Assembly: GCF_040833965.1 (NCBI RefSeq) | Contig: NZ_CP162142.1 | Span: forward strand, 2,651,001-2,715,000 | Origin: Leptospira sp. WS39.C2 | GTDB lineage: Bacteria > Spirochaetota > Leptospiria > Leptospirales > Leptospiraceae | Direction of reading: 5' to 3' | Length of the DNA stretch: 64,000 nucleotides | Shown here: positions 36,901 through 49,200 of the stretch, piece by piece | How the letters are laid out: each line of letters opens with the position of its first letter | Position numbering within the stretch: position 1 is the stretch's first letter | Made by a program: the position numbers and the translations under genes | The notes under the pieces: generated by a model | Database searches by the model: none | Told to the model about the DNA's origin: nothing | What the model saw: only the letters and a program-made list of their open reading frames with translations

Positions 36901-39883
36901 GAATATCGAAATCAAAACTTCTCCTTCTTCCAAGAATGATCCGAATAATGGATTCTAATTTTGGTTCTTGTTCCCTTTCTTCAAAGTACAAAAGAACTCG
37001 CAAATTTAAACTTGTGGACTTGGACTGTGGAACAAGTGGACTTAGTTTTTCTAAAATTTTTGCGAACAATTCCCTTTGTTCTTTCTGAGTTTTAAAAGCA
37101 GACACCATGTAATAAAAGGCTTCCCCTTGGTCAGGTCTTTTCCTAAAGGTTGTCAATGCTTTCACTCCATAGTGGTGAAACACTTTTGTCAACAATCTCG
37201 AAGTGGATTTGTTTGGAACAAAACCTTCTGTATCCCAATGTAAAAGAGACCTTTGCATTTCACCAAGATGTGAATGTACGGATCCTATGTCTGAAGAAAA
37301 TAAACTCCGGAGTAATACATTAAATTTTATAAAAAATTTTATAAACGCAGTCCAATTTTTACTTTCTTCAGTGGATTTTAATATTGAATCTATATTAAGA
37401 TTATCTAATAAGAAATTAATTCTAATATGCGAATTTGCACCTTTTACAAATCCTAAAATCCATGAATAAAAAAACTGCAAAATTTCATTTCGGGATTTTA
37501 TTGAATTTAATTCGGAATCAAATTTAAAATTTTGATTTGTATCTTTCCCAGTAGGGATGGAATTCCAATGATTCAGAATGGAAAATTCTAAAATTTCATT
37601 AGACATTTCTTCATTGAATTGATCATTTTTTGGGTTTGCGGATTCATTTGGAGTTACTCTCACAAGTACTTCACCTTCCGAAAAACTTTTACCTAAAATT
37701 TGACCTGAGGCTGTTTTTCCTCTGACCAATTTATTTAAATTTCCATCTTCAACGATGTGTTCAATAACCCCGTCAATTGGCGATTTTAAAACAGTTTCCA
37801 TCTTCATCGCTGAAATCATTAGTAAAGGTTCATCCTTTTTTATTTTACTCCCGACAGACCAAGGACGAACAGTTTTTGGATCATTGAATATTTTGACAAA
37901 TGTTCCTTGAAATGGTGAACGTAAAAAACCAATTTCATTTGCTGATAAATTTCCGGATTCAAACTGGAGTTGAATCCTAGCATAATGTAATTTACCATCA
38001 ATTTTACTTGTAAATCGAATCAAATGGAAACTTGGTTTTACGTCTATACGTACAGAGATAGATCTACTTTCAGATTCCGCTAAAAATTGGTTCCCATCAG
38101 CACTATAACGTGTGATGCGAATTTTTTTTGACAAAATCGTATTCCCACTAACTAAAAATTCACCCAAACCAGTTCTAAGCACTGTTAACCTAATTATTTT
38201 GTCTTGGGATGTAATTTTAAATTGGAATGGTGAATTTAAAGTTTCATTTGAATATACAATTTTAACTAAATCTCTTTCTCGAAATGTTTCTGAAACATTT
38301 TTGCCTGATAACCGTATGGTTTCGCCTAAACAAGCATAAATGATAGCCTCCTCCAGATAATCAGTGCTAGATATTGTTAATTCCTTATTGTCACCTAGGA
38401 GTCGATTGTCATAATCTCCAGCCCGAAATAAATCGTGCCTTATGATCATAAGAAGCTGCTCTATATTAGTGGTGATGCCTCGGATAAAAAGTTCACTCAA
38501 TGCTCTTTCCATTCTTTGTATGGCTTCATTCCGATCACGTCCGTAAGAAATTAATTTCCCAACCATCGGATCAAAATCTCCAGGAATTTTATCCCCTGAT
38601 TTGAATCCAAAATCGCAACGAATCCCATTAAAAGTTGGCAATTCTAGATCTTTGATTTTTCCTGGAGACGGAGAATAGTTTTGGAAAGGGTCTTCTGCAT
38701 AAATACGGCATTGGATAGAATGGTTTCTATCTCCAAACCGTTTTCTTTTTACCGTATCGTATTGGATTTGATTTAATCTTTCATCAAATAAAAAGATCTG
38801 CCATTTAGCTAAATCGATTCCTAGGGATTGGTCTGTTACTGTGTATTCAACTTGGAGGCGAGTGTTCATTTCCAAAAATCCAAATTGACCTGAGTTTCGA
38901 TCTAATAAAAATTCAACCGTACCAGCACCGCAACCATCAGAGTACCCAGAAATTTCAGAAAACTTTTCTGCGTTGGAAAGTAATTGTAATTGGACATGAT
39001 CATCTAAAAACGATTCTCCAGATTCTTCTATAATTTTCTGGTTTCTCCTTTGAACGGCACATTTCCGAATTCCAATGGCAACTCCATTAAAAATTTGAAC
39101 TTCAAAATGTGCAGGAGTTTCTATATATTTTTCAAGATAAAAGGTATCATTCTCATAAGAATTTAGACCAATCCGTTTTGCACTTTCAATCGCTTGGGCC
39201 AATTCATCGACGGAACGAACAACTAACATTCCTTTTCCACCACCACCAGCATCCAATTTAATGATGACTGGAAAACCAATTCGTTTGGCTTCCGCTTCAG
39301 CTTCTTCTACAGTTTCGATGGAACCTGAGCCTAAAAAAAGTGGAATACCATTTTCTACAGCTAAGCGGCGTGCATCTAATTTATTGCCCACTCTTCGCAT
39401 AACGGAAGATTTTGGACCCATAAAAATAATTCGACGATCGTAGAATTTTTCTACTTCCAAAAGGCGTTCTACGAATAAAAAATTTTCTGATAAAAATCCA
39501 TAACCTGGATACACTGCATTTGCTCCAGATTCTAAAATGGCAGCGCAGATCACAGGTATACTAGCATAGTTTCTTGCTTCACCGATGTAAATCACCTGGT
39601 TTGCAAATTCAAACCAAGATTGACCTCTATCTTCATCTGCAACCACCGCAACAGATTGTATGCCTTCTTCTTGTAAGGCGAGGATAAATCGTTTAGCGAT
39701 TTCTCCTCTGTTTGCAATTAGAACTTTTTTTAAAACTCCATTTCGTTCGGAAGTTTGTTTGGTAACTTCAAATCCTAAATTTGGATCATTTTTTTTAAGT
39801 TCCGATCTAACTTTTTCTATGTCTTCAAAATGAGTTAAATCTAATGTACTATTGCTGTTTAATATAATATTCTTTTGAACCAT
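33977..39883 (-). CDS. Single-chain biotin-dependent acyl-CoA carboxylase
   Basis: A 1968-residue fusion of the whole carboxylase. Biotin carboxylase occupies about 50-500 (VLIANRGEIAKRF, YPGYGFLSEN, GGGGKGML, FLEMNTRLQVEYTVTD). The biotinyl domain has K694 in SAMKMET. A long helical middle (about 770-1200) follows, and a carboxyltransferase ends the protein. The N-half of that domain is near RIAGGATGDKEG (about 1300), and the C-half has DSPGFVPGTKQ (about 1805) and AWEEGTLAVMGA. The order recalls eukaryotic acetyl-CoA carboxylase and single-chain bacterial long-chain acyl-CoA carboxylases, not the usual split AccABCD. It would make malonyl-CoA, possibly also methylmalonyl-CoA, for the adjacent synthase. 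It starts 9 bp after acpS, and the acpS stop TAG lies inside its AGGA ribosome site, implying coupling. Confidence 0.88.
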   Translation of the reverse strand: MVQKNIILNSNSTLDLTHFEDIEKVRSELKKNDPNLGFEVTKQTSERNGVLKKVLIANRGEIAKRFILALQEEGIQSVAVVADEDRGQSWFEFANQVIYIGEARNYASIPVICAAILESGANAVYPGYGFLSENFLFVERLLEVEKFYDRRIIFMGPKSSVMRRVGNKLDARRLAVENGIPLFLGSGSIETVEEAEAEAKRIGFPVIIKLDAGGGGKGMLVVRSVDELAQAIESAKRIGLNSYENDTFYLEKYIETPAHFEVQIFNGVAIGIRKCAVQRRNQKIIEESGESFLDDHVQLQLLSNAEKFSEISGYSDGCGAGTVEFLLDRNSGQFGFLEMNTRLQVEYTVTDQSLGIDLAKWQIFLFDERLNQIQYDTVKRKRFGDRNHSIQCRIYAEDPFQNYSPSPGKIKDLELPTFNGIRCDFGFKSGDKIPGDFDPMVGKLISYGRDRNEAIQRMERALSELFIRGITTNIEQLLMIIRHDLFRAGDYDNRLLGDNKELTISSTDYLEEAIIYACLGETIRLSGKNVSETFRERDLVKIVYSNETLNSPFQFKITSQDKIIRLTVLRTGLGEFLVSGNTILSKKIRITRYSADGNQFLAESESRSISVRIDVKPSFHLIRFTSKIDGKLHYARIQLQFESGNLSANEIGFLRSPFQGTFVKIFNDPKTVRPWSVGSKIKKDEPLLMISAMKMETVLKSPIDGVIEHIVEDGNLNKLVRGKTASGQILGKSFSEGEVLVRVTPNESANPKNDQFNEEMSNEILEFSILNHWNSIPTGKDTNQNFKFDSELNSIKSRNEILQFFYSWILGFVKGANSHIRINFLLDNLNIDSILKSTEESKNWTAFIKFFIKFNVLLRSLFSSDIGSVHSHLGEMQRSLLHWDTEGFVPNKSTSRLLTKVFHHYGVKALTTFRKRPDQGEAFYYMVSAFKTQKEQRELFAKILEKLSPLVPQSKSTSLNLRVLLYFEEREQEPKLESIIRIILGRRRSFDFDIPEGIKTLSRRHNESFAKFKKNPWSLFEQPKMEESEFIKSLDKAGINLSSDLPEHVQNLIQNKLNYWKKIGEIQRLHSPLKNQILYYIQGQETSTYLLFVVMNTDFLVPIVDIEEKFHCPKLEKEAILGASVLQGANNAKKADFLRLEMVSYSNETQKTDDKNLNKIIEYEKLYNSAHSILEFFFHAAFSSLTIDIERNINKKSFFQTYSFFIRDGKLRIDNIGENDIKFPYSSEAEKNDSKLYEKGKWPVERWVEETLDPNSFQEILIPGLDFLENDSSTEIKQTQKVGAKIYLGKLANSDVLFFLKDSRIAGGATGDKEGKKYLSAAYIAYRKDIPLYVWNDGAGANIKEGMVALNRASEGFFITALLTHRVKSEEFRSAIESHNDSVISSFLLKLETLPNLNFKKYVTGERPSQCYVVAVGVGSSTGLDVYGSSQASIQVILDEEQSYRVLTGASVIESVTGESLTNYEIGGARVMGHGTGTVDFVANDKPHLISILYKIQSILFSKIESPSLYSLTNQNREGSKIIFSERKIQEIADLGEYLSIKENYSGSESLVSGLFSMAGNPIIALGPRTEFGFHSIQALVKAKESVRIAQKINSGLLLVYGSKWYRSSYAENNQSLRVRRDFQKQLQKFSRAIIHIVKDREGLTLPELSSIGDVWIWVQSEGLDDNKFQSSQIANPEHCATISVRSEEEAYLKASQIFNLLHVRELDHFSKRHSYPQIPIDSSVAYDMEKLVIREILDDLSFIEFYKDDPGKSLVTGLGRIEGKTIGVIADQPKDGGAPDAHGTEKFRIFMEFLNKHNIPLLMLSDSPGFVPGTKQERLRIQQIGGESLDVNVLSTNPIVSIVLRQNYGGRQIHAFSGFLRPAVSYHAWEEGTLAVMGAHSAFDLFQGVKVAQLRKENKEVEIDSLRKDFLDSYKEKAKAKNDALGTKVLDGVFGSIADLRSIVLDALKSAENKQSLWMDGIKDPSR

Positions 39884-39892
39884 TTTATTTTC

Positions 39893-40297
39893 CTAAAATT
39901 CAATTAAAACTTGGGATGCTGCGTACTCATGAACATGCGTTATTGATAGTCTAACAGATTCCATTTGGAGGTCGGAAATAGTTTTTAAAAGTGAGCCATA
40001 ATAACGGAAATATGGCCTTCCATAATCATCATTTCGAATCTCCAATTCAAAATACTTAAATGTAATCGTTGGTTTGGTATGCAACCAGCGACCATCCAGT
40101 GCTTTTAAAAATGCTTCTTTAGCAGCATACCTACCCGAATAAAATGTTGCCCGCTGATTCGTTTGTTTCAAATCAGCAGCATTTTTCTCCCACTCCGTAA
40201 ATGTTTGGTCAAAGAAAGCCGTCCCTGGATCTTTTAAGTAAGTTTCAAATTCTGGAATGTACACCATATCCATTCCAATTGAATAGGAACTTTTCAT
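39893..40297 (-). CDS. acpS: 4'-phosphopantetheinyl transferase, AcpS type
   Basis: 134 residues, the family's usual size. IGMDMVYIPEF near the start holds the metal-binding Asp, and GRYAAKEAFLKAL holds the second acidic ligand and the catalytic Lys region. It transfers phosphopantetheine from CoA to a carrier-domain Ser. Its ATG overlaps the synthase stop by four bases (ATGA), the strongest sign that its client is the ACP domain of that synthase. In mycobacteria a separate acpS likewise follows fas I. An AcpS for the housekeeping FAS II carrier should exist elsewhere in the genome. Confidence 0.9.
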   Translation of the reverse strand: MKSSYSIGMDMVYIPEFETYLKDPGTAFFDQTFTEWEKNAADLKQTNQRATFYSGRYAAKEAFLKALDGRWLHTKPTITFKYFELEIRNDDYGRPYFRYYGSLLKTISDLQMESVRLSITHVHEYAASQVLIEF

Positions 40298-43200
40298 TTT
40301 AAACTACCGATGGTCACATTCGTGTCAGTTTTTCTGTATGTTGCATCTAATAGGGCATTTTCTTCGTCTTCATGTGGAATGAATGATTGGGTTTTACGTT
40401 TATACAAAGTAGTCCCATTTCCCAAACGAATCTCATGGTAACGTGTGATTGCAAACCGACCTCTTTCGACACATTTGTTCGCATAACTTACCTTTTCTTC
40501 TGGAGACAAATGAACCCAAAAGAAGTTCCTGTGTAAAAAGAGACAAAGGGCTCCTATATGACCAAACCCAAGGGATGTCAATATACCAGCTTTAAAATGA
40601 CCCTTCCCAAATTGGATCGCTTCATCTGTGAAAGTAATGAAAGTGGAAGGATCCATATCGGTATCTACATCCGTCAAATTTCTGTTACCTGATATGATAC
40701 CTTCTTCAAGTGTTTGTAGCACCCCAATTGACTGCCACATAGCAGCACCACCCTTGGAATGTCCTGTCAGGTATTTTTGCGAAACTACAGGGAGGTTGTT
40801 ACCTGGAGTTCTTTTAAGTTTCAACATCATCTTTTGTAAGAGGTTGTTTTCATTTTTATCATTTGCTTTGGTTGATGTGTCATGTTTGTAAGCAAATCCA
40901 ATGTCATCACCTGACAATCCAAACGAAGCCAAAGCAGATTGTATCGGCGAACTTTCTTCATTTGAGTCAGCAGCAAGAGAAAGAAGACCTATTCCTGGGG
41001 CAGGGATGGATGTGTGAATTCCATCTGTACGAGATCCTGCAAAACCTAAGATTCCGTAGACGGGAAGTCCCATTTCTAAGGCAACATCTCCCCTTGCCAA
41101 AAGTAAAATACCTCCGCCTTGCGCTTCCACAAATCCATTCCTTCGGCTGTCGTTAGGCCTCGATACTTCTGATGCTTCAATGCCTTGGTTTTCCATTTCG
41201 TAACTGTTTGCAGTTGCGTTCATATCCCCAAAACCAATCATACTTTCTTCTACGGTATCATCAAAGGCACCTGCTATCATAAACTTTGCCTTTCCTGAAA
41301 GTATATTATCCCGAGCCATCTCAAGTGAAACTCCCCCGGTTGCACAAGCGGCAACGGGTGTTATCACAGTTCCATACAATCCCGCATAAGAGGTGATAGC
41401 CCATGCTGCAGCAACATTGATCAACGATTCTTGCAGTGCGTCATGTTGCCTATCTTCACCAAGTCGAAAGTTTAAAAACATTCGTTTGATTTTTTGCATT
41501 CCACCCATGCCTGAACCCACACTTGACCCTGCTTGGCTTGGATGTATGTAGTCAAATAATTCAAATGGATCCATTCCTGCTCTGAGGTAAGCCTCACATG
41601 TACAGAACAAATTATAGATTGTAATTGGATCCACTTGGTGGATGAGATCTTTAGGAATGCCAAACCTTTCAGGATTCCAACCGTCAGGGATCTGACCTGC
41701 TATACGTCGTTGGATTCCTAAGGATTTTTTTACTTTTAAAACCGAACCTTTTTTTCGTTTGATTGTCCACTTTTCTGAAGTTGGATTGAAATAAATTTCA
41801 GTTTTTTCTGGATCAGCATTTTTGTATTCTAAGGCTTCTTCTTTACTAGCTATTGGAAATATTAGATCATCTTCTAACACTACATCTGCATATACTGATA
41901 TTTCAGTAGGATCAAACGGTGAAGTTTTTGGATCAATTATACGAATACCAGTACTTCTTAAAATTTCATCTTCATACTTCTCTTTGATTTGCCATTCCAA
42001 TACTGGTTCCCCAGTTTTTGTATCTGTCCAAACCTTTCCATTTTGCCCCATCTGGTATTGGATATAACCTAAACTCCATGCTAATTCGGCACAAGCCTCT
42101 AGCGATAAAGTACCAGACTTTTCAAGTTCCCAGCGGGTCATGGAGCCACCAAAAGGACCAACCTCCGCATAACCAACAACACATACTAAATCTTTAAGAG
42201 TCGTAGTTCTTTTAGTTTGGTAACGAGATAGATCTTCATTCGTTGGGACTTCTGGAAATTTTAGCCCATGTTTTGGTAAAACATTCGTTAGTTTTTTTGA
42301 TTTTGATTTTGATTCTGATTCTGATTCTGATTCTGCTTCCAGATTCAATTTTTGTTTTAAACTTAGTACTTCAATGTTTTGTTTGGTTTGTGAATTTAGA
42401 AAGGTACGTATCTTTGATAGTGTAGAACCTAAATTTTTTACATTACCAAGCCCACCAGTGAGGTCCGCCTTCACCACTTCTAATGTTTCATTTCGTAGAC
42501 TCCAGGCTGCAAATCCTGTGAGTAACAAACCCATCTCCGATCGTGAGTATGTTTTTATATTGCATTCTGCTTCCAGTAGAGGAGCAGATAAATCGTTTGC
42601 TCCCATAAGCCCTGTTCCTCTGACCCATCCGATCACCGCACCGAGGATACGAACGGAATTGCCCCATTCATTTGCTTCAGAGAATTTTTTTCGGTATAAA
42701 GTTTCAAGTCCAAGTTTCGTTTCAGCATAGAGTCCATCTTTCCCAAAAATTCCATGGTTTGGGGAAAGGGGCAAAATTACTTTTAGGTTCGAATTTGATT
42801 CTTTTTGATTTTTTCTCTGTGCACCTAACTCACCTATTAGTTTTTGAACACCAATAAGCATAACTCGAACAGAAACTAACGAAGATTGGTCCAAATTGGA
42901 AGCTGCATTTTCTTCACCTACTGCAGCAAAAGGAATTAAAAAATCTGGGTGCCAATTTTTAGCTTTTAAGTAACCTACAAGTGACCGGATGTCCTCAAAA
43001 GAACCTTGCGAAAATGGAACAATTTCCAATCTTGAGGTTTTTGCACCGTACATTTGGTACAGTTCTTTGAACTGTTTGACTCGTTTTGTCGAATAGGAAG
43101 TTGTTGTTAGCACAACATCTGCCCCACCCATTAAAAAAGCTTTCACTACTTCCCAAGCAATGGAACCTGGGCCTGCACCTGTTACCAAAACCTTTTGGTT

Positions 43201-46200
43201 CTTAAAAGAGATTCCTGATTTTAAAATTGTCTTCAGAACCTCTTTGAACTCATTTGTTACAGTTTCGTTTTCTGCAAATGAAGAACCAAAATCATCACTT
43301 CCACTAAGCGTAAGGCGCTCATTCGAAAAATTTTCTGGATCTATTTGGTTTATTTTTTCCTCGCAAAAAAAATTTCCATCTAATCCTACTTTGAGGTACG
43401 GTGTTGCTGTTGCGTTTGGAGCTTGGTATACTGGATTTGGATTTGATTGAGAACTGAGGTTATCCAGAAGTTTAGTATACTCTAAACCTACAGATTTAAA
43501 ATACTCAGTATCTGATTTTAAATTCGCCTTAGATGCTCTTTCTAAAAATTGCGAACGCCAATATTCAATATTATCACAAAGTTCTTTTGAATTGTGATTT
43601 TGTAAATAGACTATATCCTCCTTTGAAAACTCTTTTAAATCCTTTCTTAAAAATGCTGCAGTCTGTTTAAATAAGTACTTTTTAGCCCACTGTTTTGAGT
43701 TTTTAAAAATGACAATTTTACTTTCAGAAAAAATTGGTTGGATATCATCAGAAACGAGAGTCCGAGCTTCCTCAATAGATTTTAAATCTTTAACCAAGTA
43801 TTCTGAATATGGATCATCATCTAACAAATGCCGGCGGAGATCTGAAATGGATTTTGAAAAAAGTCCTTCAATTCCAAAATATTTCCGTTCCAAAGCTTCC
43901 AGTGCCAATGAATCCACCATAGATCCAGCCGAATTAGAAGACTCAGATTTTTTCCTAGGAATTTGAACGTTTTTTAAGTTTGCGAATAAATCAACAGCTT
44001 GGTCTAACCACTTAGTCACCTCTGCTGCGTTAGCAAGTCGATTTTTGAGACCAATAGAACTTAAATTTCCATTTCGGAGAGAATCTCCTGACCGAATGAA
44101 AAGAGGAAGATAAATGGAAAATAAAAATACACCTTCTTCATCTAACATTCTTTCGTCTTTTAAGAATTGAAAAATTTCTTTTCTACCAAAATCACTTGGA
44201 AAGAATTTTTTTATGCTTTCGTCAAATGCTGCACGAAGGTAAGGTCCTGGTTGGTTGTAGGAAGTTTGTTCTTCTAAAAGTTTTACTAAATCTTTTAAAG
44301 ATTTTTCATGTCCTCCATCAAGTGACGTCGATTTAAACTCGACACCAATATCAGCCAAAGTTTGGTTTCGTTTAGATGAATTTCCACCTAACAAATCATC
44401 AATAGTTTCAGAGTCTGATATTTCATCAAACCGAACATTTGCCTTCAATGCCAAAATCGAATACAATGCATCCTTTTTGGAAAATTTTATGACAGGTGAA
44501 TGTATTTGATTGATAACATTCTGCTTCGGAATTTCTAGTGTTGGACTGTTTTCGACAACAGACTCCGTATTTTGTTTTTGAATGGTTGAGGTAATTTCAA
44601 TGTCCTCCTTTTCAACGGAAGGACCTTCACTCCATTCCGCTTCCGGCAAATCTTCCTTTTCATAAAAAACTTCATTTCGGTTTTCTTCTATATGGAGGAT
44701 TTGGAAGGTGGACGAATCCCGCCTATCTTTGAGGCTCTGCTTAGCCATTCCAGCAAGATCTCCCCTTGCCCCAATGTCGATCAAACGTTTCGTTTTCAAT
44801 GGTCCAAAAAGGACTTCTTGGGTTTCAATCCACTGGACTGGCATTGCAAATTGGAAAGCAAGTAACTCAATCAGAACAAGTCGTCTACTTTCATTTGTAT
44901 TTCTATCTTTGAAAGAAAGTTTGAGTAAACTTTCCACAACAGGGCTTCCTGTTTTAGAAAGCATTGCATTTAAAAATTCATCAGAAAGAGAGAATGGTTT
45001 TGCAATTAAGTTAGGAATATAACGCCCGTCAAGTTCATTTAACGGCAATTCGTTACCTATATTCGATTGTAATGTTTTTCTAAACTCATCAACTCCATTG
45101 ATAAGAATTCGAGAGTGAAAAGGAACATCAATACCTTCTAATCGTATAGTTGTTTTTTTCCCACGAACAAATTTTTTACATTTTTCTTCTAGTAACTCTA
45201 GCGCCTGAATATTCCCAGTAACTGAATATTGTTTGTCTCGAATATTATAATTTACAACTTCTAAATGGAGACCAGATTCAGATTTTGCCTCATCAACTAA
45301 CTCTAGGATTTTTTCCTCGTTTAAACCAACATGCCGATTACCTAGTACAACACTCATTGCATAGGAACTTTTTCCTTCCTCATCACGAGCGACTAAACTT
45401 TGCATATTCAAACCACGGTTAAATACGATTTTAAATACATTCTCAGGCAAAATAAATTCTCGTGCTGAAAGTGCAGAGAATTCACCTAACGAATGACCAG
45501 CGAATGGTGATTCGATATTTAAAAAACCTCGTTTCTTTAGAATTGCCCAATCTGCTAGCGATTTTGCAACTAAGGCAACTTGAGTGAATTGTGTGAGATT
45601 TAAAACTCCTTTAGGATGAACCCAATTTTTCCCTCCACAAAGTAGTGATGTAGGATTATTTTGAACAACTTCTAATAAGGAGAAACCTAATTCATTTGTA
45701 GCAACTCTTTCAGCTAAAGTCCAAACATCGCGAGCCTCAGAAAACTCTTCCAATAGTTTCATTCCCATTCCTTGGGATTGTGAACCTTGGCCTGTAAATA
45801 CATAGGCTGTGTTAAGAGGTTTTAATAAAGCTTCAGCACGGAGTTTTGTTTCTCCATTTTTATTTTCCAAAGTAATTTCTAATGCCATATTCCCAGATTT
45901 CTGGCCAATATGATATGCACTTAATCGAAGTTCTTCGCCAAGTAACACAGGTGCTTCAAAACTTTCTTTCAAAAAGACAATGCGTGAAGAGTCTCCTTCA
46001 CAAACATTTCGAACTAAAGAATTGACGACCTGGGAAGATGTCCAAAGTCCATGGACAATAGGGCTCACCCAACCAGCTTTTTTCGCAAATCGAACATCCG
46101 TGTGAATTGGATTTGCATCTTTCGAAGCTCTAGAATAGGAGAACATAGAATCTGGTGCAGTAAAAACTTCCGATATAATTCTGTATTTTTTTGGAAGGGC

Positions 46201-49200
46201 TACAAGTCCTTCTGCTTCGCGGAATACTTTAAAAAATCGATCCAAACTTGAATCTTCATTTAGATTTCTTCTTTCATCTATTTTGAAATGTCCCAGATGA
46301 ACCTCGTTCATTTGCCCATTTGATTGGAAGATATTTCCAATTATGTAGTGATAGGTTTCTGATGCGTTGGAGATGATCCTTCGTTCTGAAGTTACAAACC
46401 TAATTTTATCTCCGACTCGAAGAGTATCGGGTTTAATGTTTAAGTTTATCCAAATGAGTTGTTGAAAGACATCAATCTCAGCCTGTGAATAAAATTCTAT
46501 GGATTGTTCAAGTGGAGTTGTATCAAATTGGACAAATTTTTCATTCTGATTTCTTAATAGAAACCCAGTTTCGAAGGCTCCTATTTCATTCTCAGAATTA
46601 CACATTACTCCTGTTACATAAAGAACGATAGATTCTCCTAATTTTTTGACTCGTGAAATTTTTGACTTAGTTTTTATAACATCATCCACCGTAACCAAAG
46701 AAGCTTCAGGTTTCCAATGAAATTCTTGTGAAAAATGAAGAAGTTTAAAAAGATCAGCCGAAGAATAGGATAACAATGGAAGTACAGTACTTTCCCATGA
46801 AAAAACCACTCCCATTGAAATAGGAGAATGTTTTTTATTAGATTCGATTAGATCCTTACGAAAGAGATCTTTTGTTGCCTTTCTAAACTCAGTAATGTTT
46901 TCTTCTGTGACTTTATATTCAGTTGACCACTCTTTTTCAAAAGTTCTCATACTTTCAAATGAATGGAAGTCAAGGGTCACATTTGGAACAGATTTTATAT
47001 CCCAAACTTTAGAATAAAATTTTCTCATCTCCTCATTAGCATAAATTTGATCTTCAATCACTAATGTTCCTGGGTCACCTCCAAACAAGAATCGTCTTTT
47101 AAATGGAATTGGATTTTGTTCTTTTGGATGATGGAAATATAAACTGAGTTCTGCTGTATTCTGGTTTATCAAGTCAAGGGAAGTGTTGATAAACTTTCCA
47201 TCATTAGTAAATGAACGGATTTGAATTAGTTCACCGATATCTCCCTTTTCAATTGTAAATTTTTTAGCCTCATTGGGTGAGAACCACATACCTTGGTCGG
47301 CTACACCTCCATAGATCCGGTTTGACGCAAGTAAAATGGATAAAAAACCCCCACCTTGGTGTGCTAGATATTTTACCCAATCACTTTCAGTTATCTCCTC
47401 ACTCGTAGGTATAAGAAACTCAGTGATTGCATCCTTATGATCAATTTGTATTCTATTTTCCAGTCTTATCGGGTTGAATTTCTTTGTAAATTCTGACCAT
47501 TCGATTCTTTTAGTTGAACTTTCTTTATCACCTAACTCAGATATAAATTCATTGAAAATTGAAACTACTGGTTCATTTATTTTTTTGATACCTTTAATAG
47601 CCAAAGGCCCAGGGATCCAAGCACAACTATCTGGATTCATTCCAACACAATGAGAATACCATAACGAATCGGATTTGATCCATCGAAGTAAATTTTCATC
47701 TAACAGTGGAATGAAATTTACTGGTTTACCTGGTTGTTTGCATACATCTAAGAAAAAATCTTGGTCTTCGGGTAAAAGGATGGTGGATTGTCCATTTGGA
47801 AAAAGTTTCTTCCAAATTTTTAGAAATTCGTATGGATCGTCCAAAACGGAATCATTGTTTAAAATAGACAACTTTGTATCAGAATCTAATAGTCTACCTT
47901 CAAATTTTAAGACGAGTTGTTCAAATCTAACCCTATAACTCTTGTCAATGTAAGGATGGTCAAACCATCTTCCTTCACTGGGTAACAATCTATCGCCAGG
48001 GCATGTTAAAAATATAAACCTTTCCAATACTTCTGTATAACTAAGTATTGAAAGATCTCCAAAGTATGGTTTTGCTGTGGAGTTTAATAGAGAGATGATA
48101 TCATCTTTTTTTTCTATAATACTTTCTCTAGCTAAAACCGGATCTTTTCCTTTCGTTAAACCTTCTACCAATTCTGAGAGTTTTGTCCAAGTGTTGGATG
48201 CATAATAGATATCCGCACCAAGTGAAGATTTTCCGGAAATAATCCCACCTACTTCATTTCCATCCTTGGATTTCATCCAATCATTTCCGCCAATCATCTC
48301 TTTTAACTTCTCTTTAATTGGTAATGAAGTTTTGCATTCTAGTGCAGCCATAAGACGAGTACCTAAAAATACTGCATCCACAGGCATTATTGTATTTTGA
48401 TTCCAGTCACCAGATAACCATAATTTAGCATCATCTGGAGATGCGATGCCTCCTCCCACAGCCAAGATGATATTGGAACGTTTACGAATATCCTCGTATG
48501 TTGAAGAAACAAGTGATCTTAGATCTTCCCAACTATGATGACCACCTGCAGCGCCACCTTCAATTTGCATAAGTATATTATAATTAGGAAGTTCATCAGC
48601 TATTGATAACACTCTTTTAATTTGATCAATTGTCCCAGGTTTGAATGAATTCAACCAAATGCCAATTTTTTCCCATTCCTTAAGTAAGGTTACCGCTTCT
48701 TTGAGTTCTGGTATGCCTGCAGAGATTGTAATACCTTCGATCGGAGCACCTTCCAATTTAAATTTTTTAATTAACGGTATATGCAAATTCCATAAATAAG
48801 GATCGAGATATAATAGATTGATTACAAAACCTTTTCCCGCAGGAAGTTCTTTTGTTATTTTTTCTATCCTTGATTTAAAAATTTCTTCAGATACTTGCCC
48901 ACCACCAGCTAATTCAACAGTATATCCTTCCTTACCTGCTGCGATAACAATGTCTGCTTCGACTGTACTTGGAGTCATTCCACCACCAAACACAGGCGGG
49001 CGACCAGTCCAAAGTGAATATTTGTTTTTTACAAATTTCGCCCCATTAGGAAGGATTACTGATTCTGGTGCATAACTTTTCCAGTCATTTGGAAATTCAA
49101 AGTTGTTAGTTTTTGCGAACTGAAGAAACCGACTCTTATGTGTTAGGTTTCGAATTAAATAAGATTTATCTCTTAAAAATCTTTTTGTTATTTTTTCTAT

